Counted from the first letter of the stretch, positions 1 through 8,672 are shown. The stretch is DNA of 64,000 nucleotides from Bradyrhizobium diazoefficiens (GCF_018131015.1 NZ_JAFCJJ010000008.1:205401-269400), one strand, 5' to 3'. Notes: generated from the sequence alone by a model not told the origin. Numbers and translations are program-made.

Positions 1-657
1 GAAAGCGCGTTTGCGCGTGACACCTATCAGCGCATCGTCGGCACACCCAGGGGCGTGGTCCACTGCGTCTTCAACGGCGTGACGCCTGAAGAGTTCGAGC
101 CGGTCGAGGTGGCCGGCGATGCGACCGATCTCGCCTATGTCGGCGAGTTCAGGCACATCAAGGGCGCCGACCTCCTGGTCGATGCGGTCGCGCACCTGCA
201 TGCGGGAGGCCGGAAAGTCACGCTGACGCTCGGCGGCGACGGCGAGGAGACGGCGGCGCTGAAGGCGCAGGTCGCAAAGCTCAAGCTGACGGACGCGATC
301 CGCTTCATCGGCCACGTCCGGGCGCGCGACGGCTTTTCCAGGGGACGGCTGCTCGTCGTGCCCTCGCGCGGCGATTCCATGCCTTATGTCGTCATCGAGG
401 CAGGCGCGGCCGGGATTCCCATGATCGCCGCCCGGGTCGGCGGAATCCCCGAGATATTCGGCGCCAACAGCCCGGCGCTGTTCGCGCCCAACAATGCCGA
501 GGCCATGGCCGATGCAATTGCGGCCGCGCTCGGGAATCCGCAGGCGACCACGCAGCGCGCGGCGTCGCTGCGCGCGCGCATCTCTGCGCATTTCTCCCAG
601 CAGGCGATGGTGGACGGCGTGCTCGCGGGTTATCGCGACGCATTTGCCAATCATTAA
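1..657 (+). CDS. glycosyltransferase family 4 (group 1), C-terminal part; 5' end outside window
   Basis: The frame is already open at base 1 and reads ESAFARDTYQRIVG before the first in-frame start-like codon, so the gene begins upstream and only its last 218 residues are visible. This is the C-terminal Rossmann half of a GT-B fold enzyme: a typical GGDGEE turn follows the strand after 'VTLTLGGDGEE', then an IRFIGHV segment. Next comes the donor-binding stretch SRGDSMPYVVIEAGAAGIP, where the final E of the EX7E-like motif is present, and then GGIPEIF. Family knowledge: such enzymes move a sugar from a nucleotide sugar to a lipid-linked or glycan acceptor in the cytoplasm. It ends 35 bases before a polyprenyl glycosylphosphotransferase gene on the same strand, which places it in a surface-polysaccharide locus. 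Donor and acceptor cannot be told. Confidence 0.88.
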   Translation, partial: ESAFARDTYQRIVGTPRGVVHCVFNGVTPEEFEPVEVAGDATDLAYVGEFRHIKGADLLVDAVAHLHAGGRKVTLTLGGDGEETAALKAQVAKLKLTDAIRFIGHVRARDGFSRGRLLVVPSRGDSMPYVVIEAGAAGIPMIAARVGGIPEIFGANSPALFAPNNAEAMADAIAAALGNPQATTQRAASLRARISAHFSQQAMVDGVLAGYRDAFANH

Positions 658-692
658 CCATCCTTAAGGCCCGCTTTAGAGAATCTTCCGAT

Positions 693-2324
693 TTGTCCGA
701 TAAGCGATGGACCGGGGGATGCTCGCCCGGGCGCAACGCTGTTGTCCCGGGGGTCTTGGAATGGACGTGGACGCCCGTGGAACCGCTCAACGCACGTTCG
801 ATGCTCGATGCCGTGGCCAGCGCCGCGGTCAAGCCCGCTGAACCACCGTTCGTCGAACGCCGTCGCCGGCTGACGCCGGCCGCGCTCGATGTCGTCAACC
901 AGAAAGTCGCCCGCGCCTATTCGCCGATCGTCATCGCCGGCGTCGTGCGCGCGATCGACCTCGCGCTGCTGAGCCTCGTCGGTATCGCGCTCTTTGTCGG
1001 CTACGTCATGCCGCTCACCGGCTTCCGCTGGGATTATCTCGCCGCGATCTTCGCGGTCGCAACCGCCGCGGTGGTCTGCTTCCAGGCCGCCGACATCTAT
1101 CAGGTCCAGCTCTTCCGCGGACAGCTGCGGCAGATGACGCGAATGATCTCGTCCTGGTCGTTCGTGTTCCTGCTATTCATCGGCGCCTCCTTCTTCGCCA
1201 AGCTCGGCGGCGAGGTGTCGCGGCTGTGGCTTGCGGCCTTCTACTTCCTCGGCCTCGCCGCACTGATCGGCGAGCGGCTCGTGCTGCGCTCGCTGGTGCG
1301 CAACTGGGCGCGCCAGGGCCGGCTCGACCGCCGCACCATCATCGTCGGCTCCGACAGCAACGGCGAGGAGCTGGTCGAGGCGCTGAAGGCGCAGGAGGAT
1401 TCCGACATCCACGTGCTCGGCGTGTTCGACGACCGCAACGACAGCCGCGCGCTCGACACCTGCGCGGGCGCCCCCAAGCTCGGCAAGGTCGACGACATCG
1501 TCGAGTTCGCCCGCCGCAGCCGGGTCGACCTCGTGCTGTTCGCACTGCCGATCTCGGCGGAGACGCGCATCCTGGAAATGCTGAAGAAGCTCTGGGTGCT
1601 GCCGGTCGACATCCGCCTGTCCGCCCACACCAACAAGCTGCGCTTCCGTCCCCGCTCCTACTCCTATCTCGGCGACGTGCCGACGCTCGACGTGTTCGAG
1701 GCGCCCATCACCGACTGGGACCTGGTCATGAAGTGGCTGTTCGACCGCATCGTCGGCAGCCTTGCGCTGCTCGCGGCCTTGCCGGTGATGGCGCTGGTGG
1801 CGCTGGCGGTGAAGCTCGACAGCCCCGGCCCGGTGCTGTTCCGGCAAAAGCGCTTCGGCTTCAACAACGAGCGCATCGACGTCTACAAATTCCGCTCGAT
1901 GTACCATCATCAGGCCGACCCGACGGCCGCCAAGGTCGTGACCAAGAACGATCCGCGCGTCACCCGCGTCGGCCGCTTCATCCGCAAGACCAGCCTCGAC
2001 GAGCTGCCGCAGCTCTTCAACGTGCTCTTCTCCGGCAACCTCTCCCTCGTCGGCCCGCGTCCGCACGCGGTCCAGGGCAAGCTCCAGGCCCGGCTGTTCG
2101 ACGAGGCCGTCGACGGCTATTTCGCCCGCCACCGCGTCAAGCCGGGCATCACCGGCTGGGCCCAGGTCAACGGCTGGCGCGGCGAGATCGACAATGAGGA
2201 GAAGATCCAGAAGCGCGTCGAGTTCGACCTCTACTACATCGAGAACTGGTCGGTGCTGTTCGACCTCTACATTCTCCTGAAGACGCCGATCTCGCTGCTG
2301 ACCAAGAACGAGAACGCGTATTGA
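693..2324 (+). CDS. exopolysaccharide polyprenyl glycosylphosphotransferase (undecaprenyl-phosphate sugar phosphotransferase)
   Basis: This is a membrane enzyme that starts polysaccharide repeat-unit assembly by moving a hexose-1-phosphate from a nucleotide sugar to undecaprenyl phosphate. Four or five hydrophobic segments occupy about residues 80-210. A Rossmann-like CoA-binding-type domain follows ([18 protein letters not shown]). A further transmembrane helix ([20 protein letters not shown]) leads into the bacterial sugar transferase domain, with [54 protein letters not shown] and [16 protein letters not shown]. These are the family signatures in order. About 540 residues is normal for the WcaJ/PssA-like group. 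The longest frame starts with TTG at 693; GTG at 777, giving [11 protein letters not shown], is an equally plausible start. The gene sits between a glycosyltransferase and an O-antigen ligase-like gene. The specific sugar is not deducible. Confidence 0.92.
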   Translation: MSDKRWTGGCSPGRNAVVPGVLEWTWTPVEPLNARSMLDAVASAAVKPAEPPFVERRRRLTPAALDVVNQKVARAYSPIVIAGVVRAIDLALLSLVGIALFVGYVMPLTGFRWDYLAAIFAVATAAVVCFQAADIYQVQLFRGQLRQMTRMISSWSFVFLLFIGASFFAKLGGEVSRLWLAAFYFLGLAALIGERLVLRSLVRNWARQGRLDRRTIIVGSDSNGEELVEALKAQEDSDIHVLGVFDDRNDSRALDTCAGAPKLGKVDDIVEFARRSRVDLVLFALPISAETRILEMLKKLWVLPVDIRLSAHTNKLRFRPRSYSYLGDVPTLDVFEAPITDWDLVMKWLFDRIVGSLALLAALPVMALVALAVKLDSPGPVLFRQKRFGFNNERIDVYKFRSMYHHQADPTAAKVVTKNDPRVTRVGRFIRKTSLDELPQLFNVLFSGNLSLVGPRPHAVQGKLQARLFDEAVDGYFARHRVKPGITGWAQVNGWRGEIDNEEKIQKRVEFDLYYIENWSVLFDLYILLKTPISLLTKNENAY

Positions 2325-2347
2325 GTTTGCTGACTCCGAACCACACT

Positions 2348-2470
2348 GTCATCGCCCGGCTTGACCGGGCGATCCAGTAATCACCGGCAGCGGACACTGC
2401 CACGAGCGGCTCGGAGCACTGGATGCCCCGCCCCCCGTGCGCAAGTGCGCACTAGGCGGGGCATGACGGC
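2348..2470. repeat. intergenic palindromic repeat, copy 1
   Basis: The 180-base gap between two polysaccharide genes is mostly a palindromic element. Arms ATCGCCCGG (2351-2359) and CCGGGCGAT (2365-2373) enclose the loop CTTGA. A second GCCCCGCC...GGCGGGGC hairpin lies near 2428-2464. The 32 bases at 2348-2379 are identical to 43100-43131. Such elements are scattered through Bradyrhizobium-like genomes and could also act as a transcript-processing or termination structure. Confidence 0.75.
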
Positions 2471-2504
2471 GGAAGTTGGTACGATTGCGTAGGCGTAAGA
2501 GAGT

Positions 2505-3764
2505 GTGATGGCGTATGCGGCGACAGCCGGGGACATGAATGCGGCGGTTCGCGCCGCGCCCGGCGTGCTGGCCCTGCAGCGCGCGCTGGTGTGGCTGGTC
2601 GGCGCCTGCGGCGCGATCGTCTTCATCGAGCCGAGCCCCTACGAGATCGTGACGCTGCTCGCCATCGTCACCTTCTTCGCCACCGGCCTGCGGCTGAAAC
2701 TGGTGCTGATGCCGCTGGTCCTGCTGCTGGTCCTGCTCAATGTCGGCTACACCATCAGCGCGATCCCGCTGTTCGAGCAGTCCGAAGTGGCGAGCTGGAT
2801 CGCAACCTCCTGGTACATGGCGGTCACCGTGGTGTTCTTCGCCATGGTCACCTCCGAGGACACCGCGGCGCGGCTCGACATGCTCCGCCGCGGCCTCGTG
2901 GCCGGCGCGATGGTCGCCGCGCTCTCGGCGGTCGCGGGCTATTTCCACCTGGTTCCCGGCGGCGACGACCTGCTCACGCTCTACGGACGCGCGCGCGGCA
3001 CGTTCAAGGACCCGAACGTGCTCGGCGCCTTCCTGATCCTCCCCGCACTGTTCGCGCTCCAGAGCGTGGTCTCGGACAGGCTGGGCAAGGCGTTCCGCAA
3101 CGTCATCGCCTTCGGCATCATGTCGCTGGCGATCCTGCTCGCCTTCTCCCGCGCCGCCTGGGGCGGGCTGGTGCTGACCTCCGCCTTCATGCTCGCGCTG
3201 ATGGTGCTGACCAGCCGCACCAACGCGCAGCGCTCGCGCATCATCATCATGGCGATCGTAGCCGCAGTGATTGGCGTTGCGCTGATCGCGGTGCTGCTGT
3301 CGTTCGATTCAACCGCGGAGATGTTCAAGCAGCGCGCGAGCTTCGACCAGAGCTATGACGAGGGTCGCTTCGGCCGGTTCGGCCGGCACATCCTCGGTGC
3401 GGAGATGGCGCTCGACCTGCCGTTCGGCATCGGCCCCCTCCAGTTCCACCGCTACTTCCCAGAGGACACCCACAACTCCTATCTCAACGCCTTCATGTCC
3501 GGCGGCTGGCTCTCCGGCGTGTGCTATCCGGCGCTGGTGTTCGCCACCGTGATCATGGGCTTTCGTCACATCTTCGTCCGCGTGCCCTGGCAGCGCGCTT
3601 ATCTCGCCGTGTTTTCGGCCTTCGTCGGCACCGTCGGCGAAAGTTTTGTGATCGACACCGACCACTGGCGGCACTTCTGGATGATGCTCGGCGCCATGTG
3701 GGGCATGATCGCGGCCGCGCAGATCTACAGGATCAGGTCTGGCGAGGACGCTTCTTCAGCTTGA
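2505..3764 (+). CDS. O-antigen ligase / Wzy-type polymerase-like membrane protein
   Basis: About 419 residues with ten to twelve hydrophobic segments spread through the protein, and a large periplasmic-type loop near residues 265-335 (SFDQSYDEGRFGRFGRHILG...FGIGPLQFHRYFPEDTHNSYLNAFM). The loop ends with the H-N-S-Y-L motif typical of the Wzy_C / O-antigen ligase family. Family role: joining or polymerising lipid-linked glycan units on the outer face of the inner membrane. GTG at 2505 and ATG at 2508 are adjacent starts; a purine-rich AAGAGAG lies just upstream. It follows the glycosylphosphotransferase on the same strand after a repeat-bearing gap. Its 3' end overlaps the convergent MarR gene by 32 bases. 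Ligase and polymerase cannot be separated by sequence. Confidence 0.85.
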   Translation: MMAYAATAGDMNAAVRAAPGVLALQRALVWLVGACGAIVFIEPSPYEIVTLLAIVTFFATGLRLKLVLMPLVLLLVLLNVGYTISAIPLFEQSEVASWIATSWYMAVTVVFFAMVTSEDTAARLDMLRRGLVAGAMVAALSAVAGYFHLVPGGDDLLTLYGRARGTFKDPNVLGAFLILPALFALQSVVSDRLGKAFRNVIAFGIMSLAILLAFSRAAWGGLVLTSAFMLALMVLTSRTNAQRSRIIIMAIVAAVIGVALIAVLLSFDSTAEMFKQRASFDQSYDEGRFGRFGRHILGAEMALDLPFGIGPLQFHRYFPEDTHNSYLNAFMSGGWLSGVCYPALVFATVIMGFRHIFVRVPWQRAYLAVFSAFVGTVGESFVIDTDHWRHFWMMLGAMWGMIAAAQIYRIRSGEDASSA

Positions 3765-4272
3765 GATCGGGCCGCTTCTCCGGCGGCGTGTCGAGCAGGC
3801 CCTTCAGCGCCTCGGTTGCCGCCAGGACGCCCTTGTAGCCTTCGGTCGCAAAGCGCAGCAGCAGCCGCAACTCCTCGTCGGAATAGCCTCCAAAAACCTT
3901 CTCCATCGCCTGCTGCATCGGCACATAGAGCTGGCCGATCTTCATCGCTTGCTCCGGCACGACTGCGATGAATACCCTTCGGCGGTCCGTCTCGTCCCGC
4001 TCGCGGCGCACCAGCCCGGCCTTCTCAAGCCGGTCGACCACGCCGGTAATGGCACCGGTCGTCAGGCCCGTGACCTCGGCGAGGCGGCCCGCGGTGACGC
4101 GTCCCTCGAGGTACAGGATGTCCATGCATTCGAGGTCGGAATTGGCGATTCCGGCAACGTTCGCAACGGTCTGGCCATAGAGCACGCCCTGCGCGGACGA
4201 CCGCCGCATGGCCTCTTCCAGTTCCCCCAACAACCCCGCGCGCACTTTCGTCCTTGACAAGGCCGGCCTCAT
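3733..4272 (-). CDS. MarR family transcriptional regulator
   Basis: About 179 residues. The winged-helix core lies at about residues 45-110: LECMDILYLEGRVTAGRLAEVTGLT then TGAITGVVDRLEKAGLVRRERDETDRRRVFI, the standard recognition helix and wing of MarR proteins. Helices either side form the dimer interface. The gene is divergent from a FAD-dependent monooxygenase, and an AT-rich region with repeats and a palindrome lies between them, so it probably represses itself and that enzyme in response to an aromatic-type ligand (inference from arrangement). The ATG at 4272 has no ribosome-binding site; a GTG at 4245 preceded by AAGGA is a plausible alternative start. The 3' end overlaps the polysaccharide ligase-like gene. 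Confidence 0.88.
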   Translation of the reverse strand: MRPALSRTKVRAGLLGELEEAMRRSSAQGVLYGQTVANVAGIANSDLECMDILYLEGRVTAGRLAEVTGLTTGAITGVVDRLEKAGLVRRERDETDRRRVFIAVVPEQAMKIGQLYVPMQQAMEKVFGGYSDEELRLLLRFATEGYKGVLAATEALKGLLDTPPEKRPDLKLKKRPRQT

Positions 4273-4310
4273 ATCTTAGTTGATATATATCTTAGTCACT
4301 AAGAGATTTA
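4271..4310. promoter_or_regulatory. putative MarR operator / divergent promoter
   Basis: The sequence ATATCTTAGT occurs twice with a period of 16 (4271-4280 and 4287-4296). The second copy overlaps a perfect inverted repeat CTTAG-TCA-CTAAG (4291-4303). This AT-rich patch stands out in GC-rich DNA and lies between the divergent MarR and monooxygenase genes, overlapping the MarR start. The MarR protein is the natural candidate to bind it (inference). Confidence 0.6.
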
Positions 4311-4356
4311 GCGACCGTAATTTCTCCTAGCACCACGGAAACGTCGGGAGCAAGCC

Positions 4357-5553
4357 ATGTCCAATCGTCCCCGCAAGGCCCTGATCATCGGCGCCGGCAT
4401 CGCCGGGCCCGTCACCGCGATCCTGCTGCGCCGCGCCGGCATCGAGTCTGCAATCTACGAGGCGTGGCCCTACTCCAAGGGGATCGGCGGCGGTCTTCAG
4501 ATCGCGCCGAACGGCATGCATGTCATGGACGAGATCGGACTTGCAGGCGAGCTGACCAACCGCGGCTCGGTCGCGGAGTCCTTCGACTTCTATTCGCAGG
4601 AGGGGCGGAAGCTCGGCTCGATCAATCGCGACATGGCGCGCCGTTTCGGCCAGCCGGCCGTCAATGTCTGCCGCGCCACGCTGAACGAGATGCTGATCGA
4701 CAAGGCCTGGTGCGCCTGCGCCTCGCTCTATTTCGACAAACGCCTGATCAAGATCGAGGATCGCGGCGACCAGCCCATCATCGCCTATTTCGCCGACGGC
4801 ACCACCGCGGAGGGCGATTTCCTGATCGGCGCCGACGGCGTGCACTCGGTGACGCGCCGCCGGGTGGTGCCGGACGGGCCGAAACCATTCAACACCGGCC
4901 TGATCGGCTTCGGCGGGTTTGTGCCGCATGCCGTCCTCGACGGCCGATCGGTCGGCAGACACGTCGAAACCACGTTCGGGCAGAGCGGCTTCTTCGGCTA
5001 CGGCTATTGCAGTCCGAATCCGACCGACGGCGTGATGTGGTGGAGCACACAGCCCGCGCACGGCATGGACGCCGCGATGTTCCGCGCGCTCGACCCGGCA
5101 ACGCTGAAACAGCATCTGCGCGGCTTCCATCGCGGCTGGCACGATCCGATTCCCGACATCATCGAGGCCGCCGAGAACATCGTGGTGACCGACACGCTCG
5201 ACGTTGCGACCTTGCCGACCTGGTCACGCAAGCGCTCGCTGCTGATCGGCGATGCCGCACATGCAACCAGTCCCCATGCCGGCCAGGGCGCCTCGCTCGC
5301 GCTCGAGGATGCGATGCGCCTCGCCCGGCTCATGCAGGAGGGCCAGGAACTCAGCGCCACCTTCCAGGCTTTTGAAGCCGAACGCCGCCCGCGCGCGGAG
5401 AAGATCGTGGCGATCGCCCGCCGCAACGGCAACGGCAAGCACGAATTCAGCGCCACCGGCGCCTGGGTCCGCAATCAGATGCTGAAGTGGCTGCTGCCGC
5501 TGGGATCGAAGAGCATGGAGTTCATGTACGCATATGATGCGCGGGCGGTGTAG
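4357..5553 (+). CDS. FAD-dependent monooxygenase (PHBH/salicylate hydroxylase-like)
   Basis: 398 residues, usual for single-component aromatic-ring flavoprotein hydroxylases. It opens with the dinucleotide-binding fold IIGAGIAGPVTAILLRRAG followed by the acidic strand end IYEA. The mid DG motif is IGADGVHSVTRR, and the second FAD motif is LLIGDAAHATSPHAGQGASLALEDA. These three motifs define the group A flavin monooxygenases, which hydroxylate a small, often aromatic, substrate using NAD(P)H and oxygen. The start ATG is preceded by GGGAG at good spacing. Divergent transcription from the MarR gene suggests substrate-inducible expression. The substrate cannot be assigned. Confidence 0.9.
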   Translation: MSNRPRKALIIGAGIAGPVTAILLRRAGIESAIYEAWPYSKGIGGGLQIAPNGMHVMDEIGLAGELTNRGSVAESFDFYSQEGRKLGSINRDMARRFGQPAVNVCRATLNEMLIDKAWCACASLYFDKRLIKIEDRGDQPIIAYFADGTTAEGDFLIGADGVHSVTRRRVVPDGPKPFNTGLIGFGGFVPHAVLDGRSVGRHVETTFGQSGFFGYGYCSPNPTDGVMWWSTQPAHGMDAAMFRALDPATLKQHLRGFHRGWHDPIPDIIEAAENIVVTDTLDVATLPTWSRKRSLLIGDAAHATSPHAGQGASLALEDAMRLARLMQEGQELSATFQAFEAERRPRAEKIVAIARRNGNGKHEFSATGAWVRNQMLKWLLPLGSKSMEFMYAYDARAV

Positions 5554-5560
5554 CTCTTCT

Positions 5561-5727
5561 CTTCCTCCCTCTCCCCGTTCTTACGGGGAGAGGGTTGGGG
5601 TGAGGGGCTGCTTCAGCGAAAACGATGAGAATTGGACTCGCGGAGAGTCCCCCTCACCCGCCGCGCTCGGACGATGCTGCGCATCGCTCGGCGCGCGTCG
5701 GCCTCTCCCCGCAAGCGGGGCGAGGCG
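5561..5727. repeat. intergenic palindromic repeat (CTCTCCCCG family)
   Basis: This fills the gap between the converging monooxygenase and saccharopine-dehydrogenase-like genes. A perfect 11-base stem CCCTCTCCCCG / CGGGGAGAGGG (5567-5577 and 5584-5594) has a six-base loop. A second hairpin, CCCCGC/GCGGGG within GCCTC...GAGGC, spans 5701-5726. It could double as a bidirectional terminator. Confidence 0.7.
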
Positions 5728-5736
5728 AAGCAACGC

Positions 5737-6915
5737 CTAGCCTTCCACCGCGAACGTCAGCCCGGCATGGTCCTGCAGCCGCTTGATCAGCTTGTGCTGC
5801 ATCGCCGCGCCCGGGGTCCAGATGCCCGCCGGCACGTCCGTCGCATCGCGCAACAGGCAGATCGCGCATTCGGAGATCATCTTCGAGGTCGAGCCGTAGC
5901 CGGGATCGCGATCGCCGGTGACGCCGGCGCGGACCTGGCGGCCATCGGGCGCGATCGCGACGTAGAGCAGGTTGAAGAGACCCTTCTCCTGCTCTTCCTT
6001 CGACGGCCCCTCGCCCGGCTTGGGCGCATTCGGGCCGGTCTTCTCGGCGTTGGCGGCCATCACGCGCTTGGCGTTGGCCTCGCCCTTCTCGCCGGGTCCG
6101 GTCAAAACCATCTCGTCGTAGACGAAGTCCTGGCCGTAGGGAAAGCCCATCAGCATGTTGGAGCGATGGACGTTGCGGGTGTTGATCAGCGCCATCATGA
6201 ACGGCGCGGTCCAGGATTGCAGGTCCTCCTCATAGGCCGCCCTGTTGCCCTTCGGCTGCTTCGGGCCGGTGAAGCCCGGCGTCAGCGCGAAATGATCGTT
6301 GAGAATGGCGACGAGGCTGAGGTCCTTGGCGACCGCATCGAAGGTCGCCTTCGCACTGGCCGCGGTGCCGCCCGACAGCGTGCCGCGCATGTCACGCACG
6401 CGCCCCTTCACGCGCGATGCCGGCGCACCGAGCACGCGCCTCGCCTCTTCCTGCACGAAGAAGGTGCCGAGCTCGAACGGAACGGAATCGTAGCCGCACG
6501 AGAACATGATGCGTGCGCCGCTCGCCTTGGCCTGCGCCTCGTATTTGTCGATCATCTGCCGCATCCAGACCGGCTCGCCGCAGAGATCGAAATAATCCGT
6601 GCCCGATGCCACGCAGGCGGCGAGCAGCCCTTCGCCGTAGAATTGATAGGGCCCGACGGTCGTGATCACCGACTTCGTCTGCTCCACCATCGCCTTCAGC
6701 GAAGCCGCGTCCGAGGCGTCCGCCACGATCAGCGGCGTATCCGCAGATGCGCCGATCGCCTCACGCACGGATTTCAGCTTGTCGAGGCTACGCCCGGCCA
6801 TCGCCCATTTGAGCGCCTTGTCGTCCTTGTAGTGCGTCGCCAGATATTCGGCGACGAGCTGGCCGGTGAAACCGGTCGCGCCGTAGACGACGATGTCGAA
6901 TTCTTGGGAGCTCAT
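5737..6915 (-). CDS. saccharopine dehydrogenase-family NAD(P)-binding protein (trans-acting enoyl reductase-like)
   Basis: 392 residues. The N-terminus is a Rossmann fold with FDIVVYGATGFTGQLVAEYL and, after the second strand, AGRSLDKLKSV. The conserved TTVGPYQFYGEGLLAACVASGTDYFDLCGE stretch is diagnostic of the saccharopine dehydrogenase-like / trans-acting enoyl reductase group, as is FSCGYDSVPFELGTF. True lysine-pathway saccharopine dehydrogenases are larger or differ after the Rossmann fold, so a reductase acting on a lipid or other carbonyl compound is more likely (inference). It is the last gene of a probable operon, 9 bases after the DUF169 gene, with an AGGA ribosome-binding site before the ATG. 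Confidence 0.83.
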   Translation of the reverse strand: MSSQEFDIVVYGATGFTGQLVAEYLATHYKDDKALKWAMAGRSLDKLKSVREAIGASADTPLIVADASDAASLKAMVEQTKSVITTVGPYQFYGEGLLAACVASGTDYFDLCGEPVWMRQMIDKYEAQAKASGARIMFSCGYDSVPFELGTFFVQEEARRVLGAPASRVKGRVRDMRGTLSGGTAASAKATFDAVAKDLSLVAILNDHFALTPGFTGPKQPKGNRAAYEEDLQSWTAPFMMALINTRNVHRSNMLMGFPYGQDFVYDEMVLTGPGEKGEANAKRVMAANAEKTGPNAPKPGEGPSKEEQEKGLFNLLYVAIAPDGRQVRAGVTGDRDPGYGSTSKMISECAICLLRDATDVPAGIWTPGAAMQHKLIKRLQDHAGLTFAVEG

Positions 6916-6924
6916 GGTCGTCCT

Positions 6925-7707
6925 TTATTTCTTCGCGTAGCTCACGCCCATGCCGGCGCGGACGTCGCTTTGAATGCCATAGGGCGGGATCGGATAGCGC
7001 AGGCCGTTCTTCGCCAGCGCCTTCATGCCCTCGATCGCCTTGGCGAGATGCGCGGGCTTCAAGGCCATCAGCATCTCCTCGTCCGGCACGCCGCCATAGC
7101 GCCGTTCGGCATAGCATGGCAAGGACAGGCTGGGCTCGCCGGTCTTGAGCGCCCGCCCCCAGGAATCCGCGCAGGCGGTCTCGCCGACCACGCCCCATTC
7201 GAACTTCTTGTAGCCGGTATATTGCAGGCCGTTGATCAGAATGATCATCTGCCCCGGCGTTGCATAGACGAGGCAGATGTCGGGCGGATCGAGTCGGCCG
7301 CTCGCAAGCGGGCTGACCGCGAGCGCCTGATACTGGCCGAACGGAACCACGTCGAGCGCCTCCTGGCGCTTGCGCGCATCCTCGGCGGTGCCGTGCCAGA
7401 CGCCGACATAGTTTTCGCCGGCGAGCCATTTCTCGTCCTGAGGGCTGAGGCCGATCACCGCGCGGCACTGCGCGCCGACGAGATCATCGCCGGTGATGCC
7501 GACGGTCCAGCCCAGCCGCGCGGCCATGCTGACGATCTGGTCGGTGGTATGGATCGCGTTCGGCCGCCGGATCTTCGGGAGCGCCTCCATGTCCGCGACG
7601 TGTGCGAACAGCTTCATGCCGATCACCGTCGTCTTCAGCCGCAACAGGCTGTTGAGATCGGCCACGAGGCCAGCAAGATCGATCGTCTCAGCATTCTGTT
7701 GTTGCAT
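6925..7707 (-). CDS. DUF169 domain protein
   Basis: About 260 residues. The protein matches the DUF169 type: an N-terminal LAGLVADLNSLLRLKTTVIGMKLF helix and strand, a central QYQALAVSPLASGRLDPPDICLVYATPGQMIIL stretch, then CADSWGRALKTGEPSLSLPCYAERRYGG and PDEEMLMALKPAHL near the end. The conserved CADS and LPC cysteines are present. The biochemical role of DUF169 is not established; some members occur beside acetyl-CoA or redox genes. Start chosen at 7707 because GGAGG lies five bases upstream; a longer frame starts at 7731 and would overlap that site. It is followed after 9 bases by the saccharopine-dehydrogenase-like gene and preceded by the YdcF gene, suggesting one transcript. Confidence 0.82.
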   Translation of the reverse strand: MQQQNAETIDLAGLVADLNSLLRLKTTVIGMKLFAHVADMEALPKIRRPNAIHTTDQIVSMAARLGWTVGITGDDLVGAQCRAVIGLSPQDEKWLAGENYVGVWHGTAEDARKRQEALDVVPFGQYQALAVSPLASGRLDPPDICLVYATPGQMIILINGLQYTGYKKFEWGVVGETACADSWGRALKTGEPSLSLPCYAERRYGGVPDEEMLMALKPAHLAKAIEGMKALAKNGLRYPIPPYGIQSDVRAGMGVSYAKK

Positions 7708-7761
7708 GGCGTCCTCCGAACCGGCGTTCATGCGCCGATCATCCCTTGTCTTATCGCGGTT

Positions 7762-8478
7762 TTAGTCCTTCGCCGGTCCGGGAAGCAACTCGCCGGTCCG
7801 GCCCATCAGGCGATAGGCGACGAGGCCGATCCATTCGCGCATCGCCACCTCGGTGCGGCCGAAGCCGTCCAAGGCGCTGTTGGTGAAGGAGAACAGGTCC
7901 TCGCGCCCGCCCATCCGCCAATCCACGGGATAGGCCTCGACGTCGAATCCGGCCTTGCGGAAGATTCCCATCGAGCGCGGCATGTGGAAGGCCGAGGTGA
8001 CCAGGAGCCAGCGTTCGCCCGGTTTCGGCATCACCAATTGCCTCGTGAAGATCGCGTTCTCATAGGTGTTGCGCGACTCCCGCTCCAGGATCAGGCGCGC
8101 TTTCGCGATTCCCGCCGTTTCCAGGATGGGCGCGGAGTAGTCGGCTTCCCTCGCCTCGGTCGAGAGCAGGCTTGCGCTGCCACCGGTAAAGACGATGCGC
8201 GCATTCGGAAAGCGGCGCGCGAGGTCGGCCGGCGCCAGCAAGCGATCGGCCGCGTGCGCGACCACCGGCGTCCGGTGCGCCGCCGACAAATCGGTGTCGA
8301 CGGAGCCGCCGAGCACGATGATGCCATCGGGCGCGCCGCGCGACGGATCCCACGGCGGAAAGCGCGATTCCAGGGGGTAGAGCAGCAGATTGCCGAGCGG
8401 CGAGAACGCCGCCAGCGCCAGCAAGACCAGCGTGGTTGCGGCAAGCTTGCGGCCGAGCGCGGCGAAGCGGGTCGCCAT
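7762..8478 (-). CDS. YdcF/ElyC-like DUF218 protein
   Basis: At least 238 residues. A hydrophobic N-terminal segment (KLAATTLVLLALAAFSPL) is followed by the DUF218 domain: GIIVLGGSVDTD, RFPNARIVFTGGSASL, a basic/acidic RESRNTYENAIFTRQL motif, WLLVTSAFHMPRSMGIFRKAGFDVEAYPVDW and a final ALDGFGRTEVAMREWIGLVAYRLMGRTGE. ElyC of this family acts in envelope/peptidoglycan precursor metabolism in enterobacteria. The ATG at 8478 is probably not the true start. The same frame continues upstream for 29 codons (LFFVLSKTLG...LGILSLLL) with the typical first membrane helix of the family, back to a CTG at 8563-8565 preceded by GCGAGG. The gene lies head-to-tail with the DUF169 and dehydrogenase genes. Confidence 0.83.
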   Translation of the reverse strand: MATRFAALGRKLAATTLVLLALAAFSPLGNLLLYPLESRFPPWDPSRGAPDGIIVLGGSVDTDLSAAHRTPVVAHAADRLLAPADLARRFPNARIVFTGGSASLLSTEAREADYSAPILETAGIAKARLILERESRNTYENAIFTRQLVMPKPGERWLLVTSAFHMPRSMGIFRKAGFDVEAYPVDWRMGGREDLFSFTNSALDGFGRTEVAMREWIGLVAYRLMGRTGELLPGPAKD

Positions 8479-8579
8479 CAGCAGCAGCGACAGGATTCCG
8501 AGCTCGACCAGGAGATTGATCGGCAGCAGCGCCGTGCCGAGGGTCTTGGAAAGAACGAAAAACAGGGGAGCCTCGCTGG

Positions 8580-8672
8580 AATGATCGTGCCGGGCTTGAC
8601 CGGCGCGCCCGTCTTCAGAAATCTTCTTGAAAGAGGATCGATCGCCCGGTCAAGCCCGGGCATAGCAGGTTC
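8580..8672. repeat. intergenic palindromic repeat related to the 2.3 and 43.1 kb copies
   Basis: Two inverted CCGGGCTTGACCGG-like halves occur: CCGGGCTTGACCGG near 8590-8603, and its reverse-complement form CGCCCGGTCAAGCCCGGGC near 8643-8661. They flank an AT-richer loop containing TCTTGAAAGAGGATC. The element lies between the divergent YdcF and acetamidase genes and shares the CGGGCTTGACCGGG core with the repeats at 2.35 and 43.1 kb. Confidence 0.6.

Noticed and set aside
1226..2197. Long open frame of 323 codons overlapping the glycosylphosphotransferase
   Set aside because: Product is arginine/proline/alanine-rich with no domains, typical of a shifted frame in GC-rich coding DNA; the true gene in the other frame has all family motifs.
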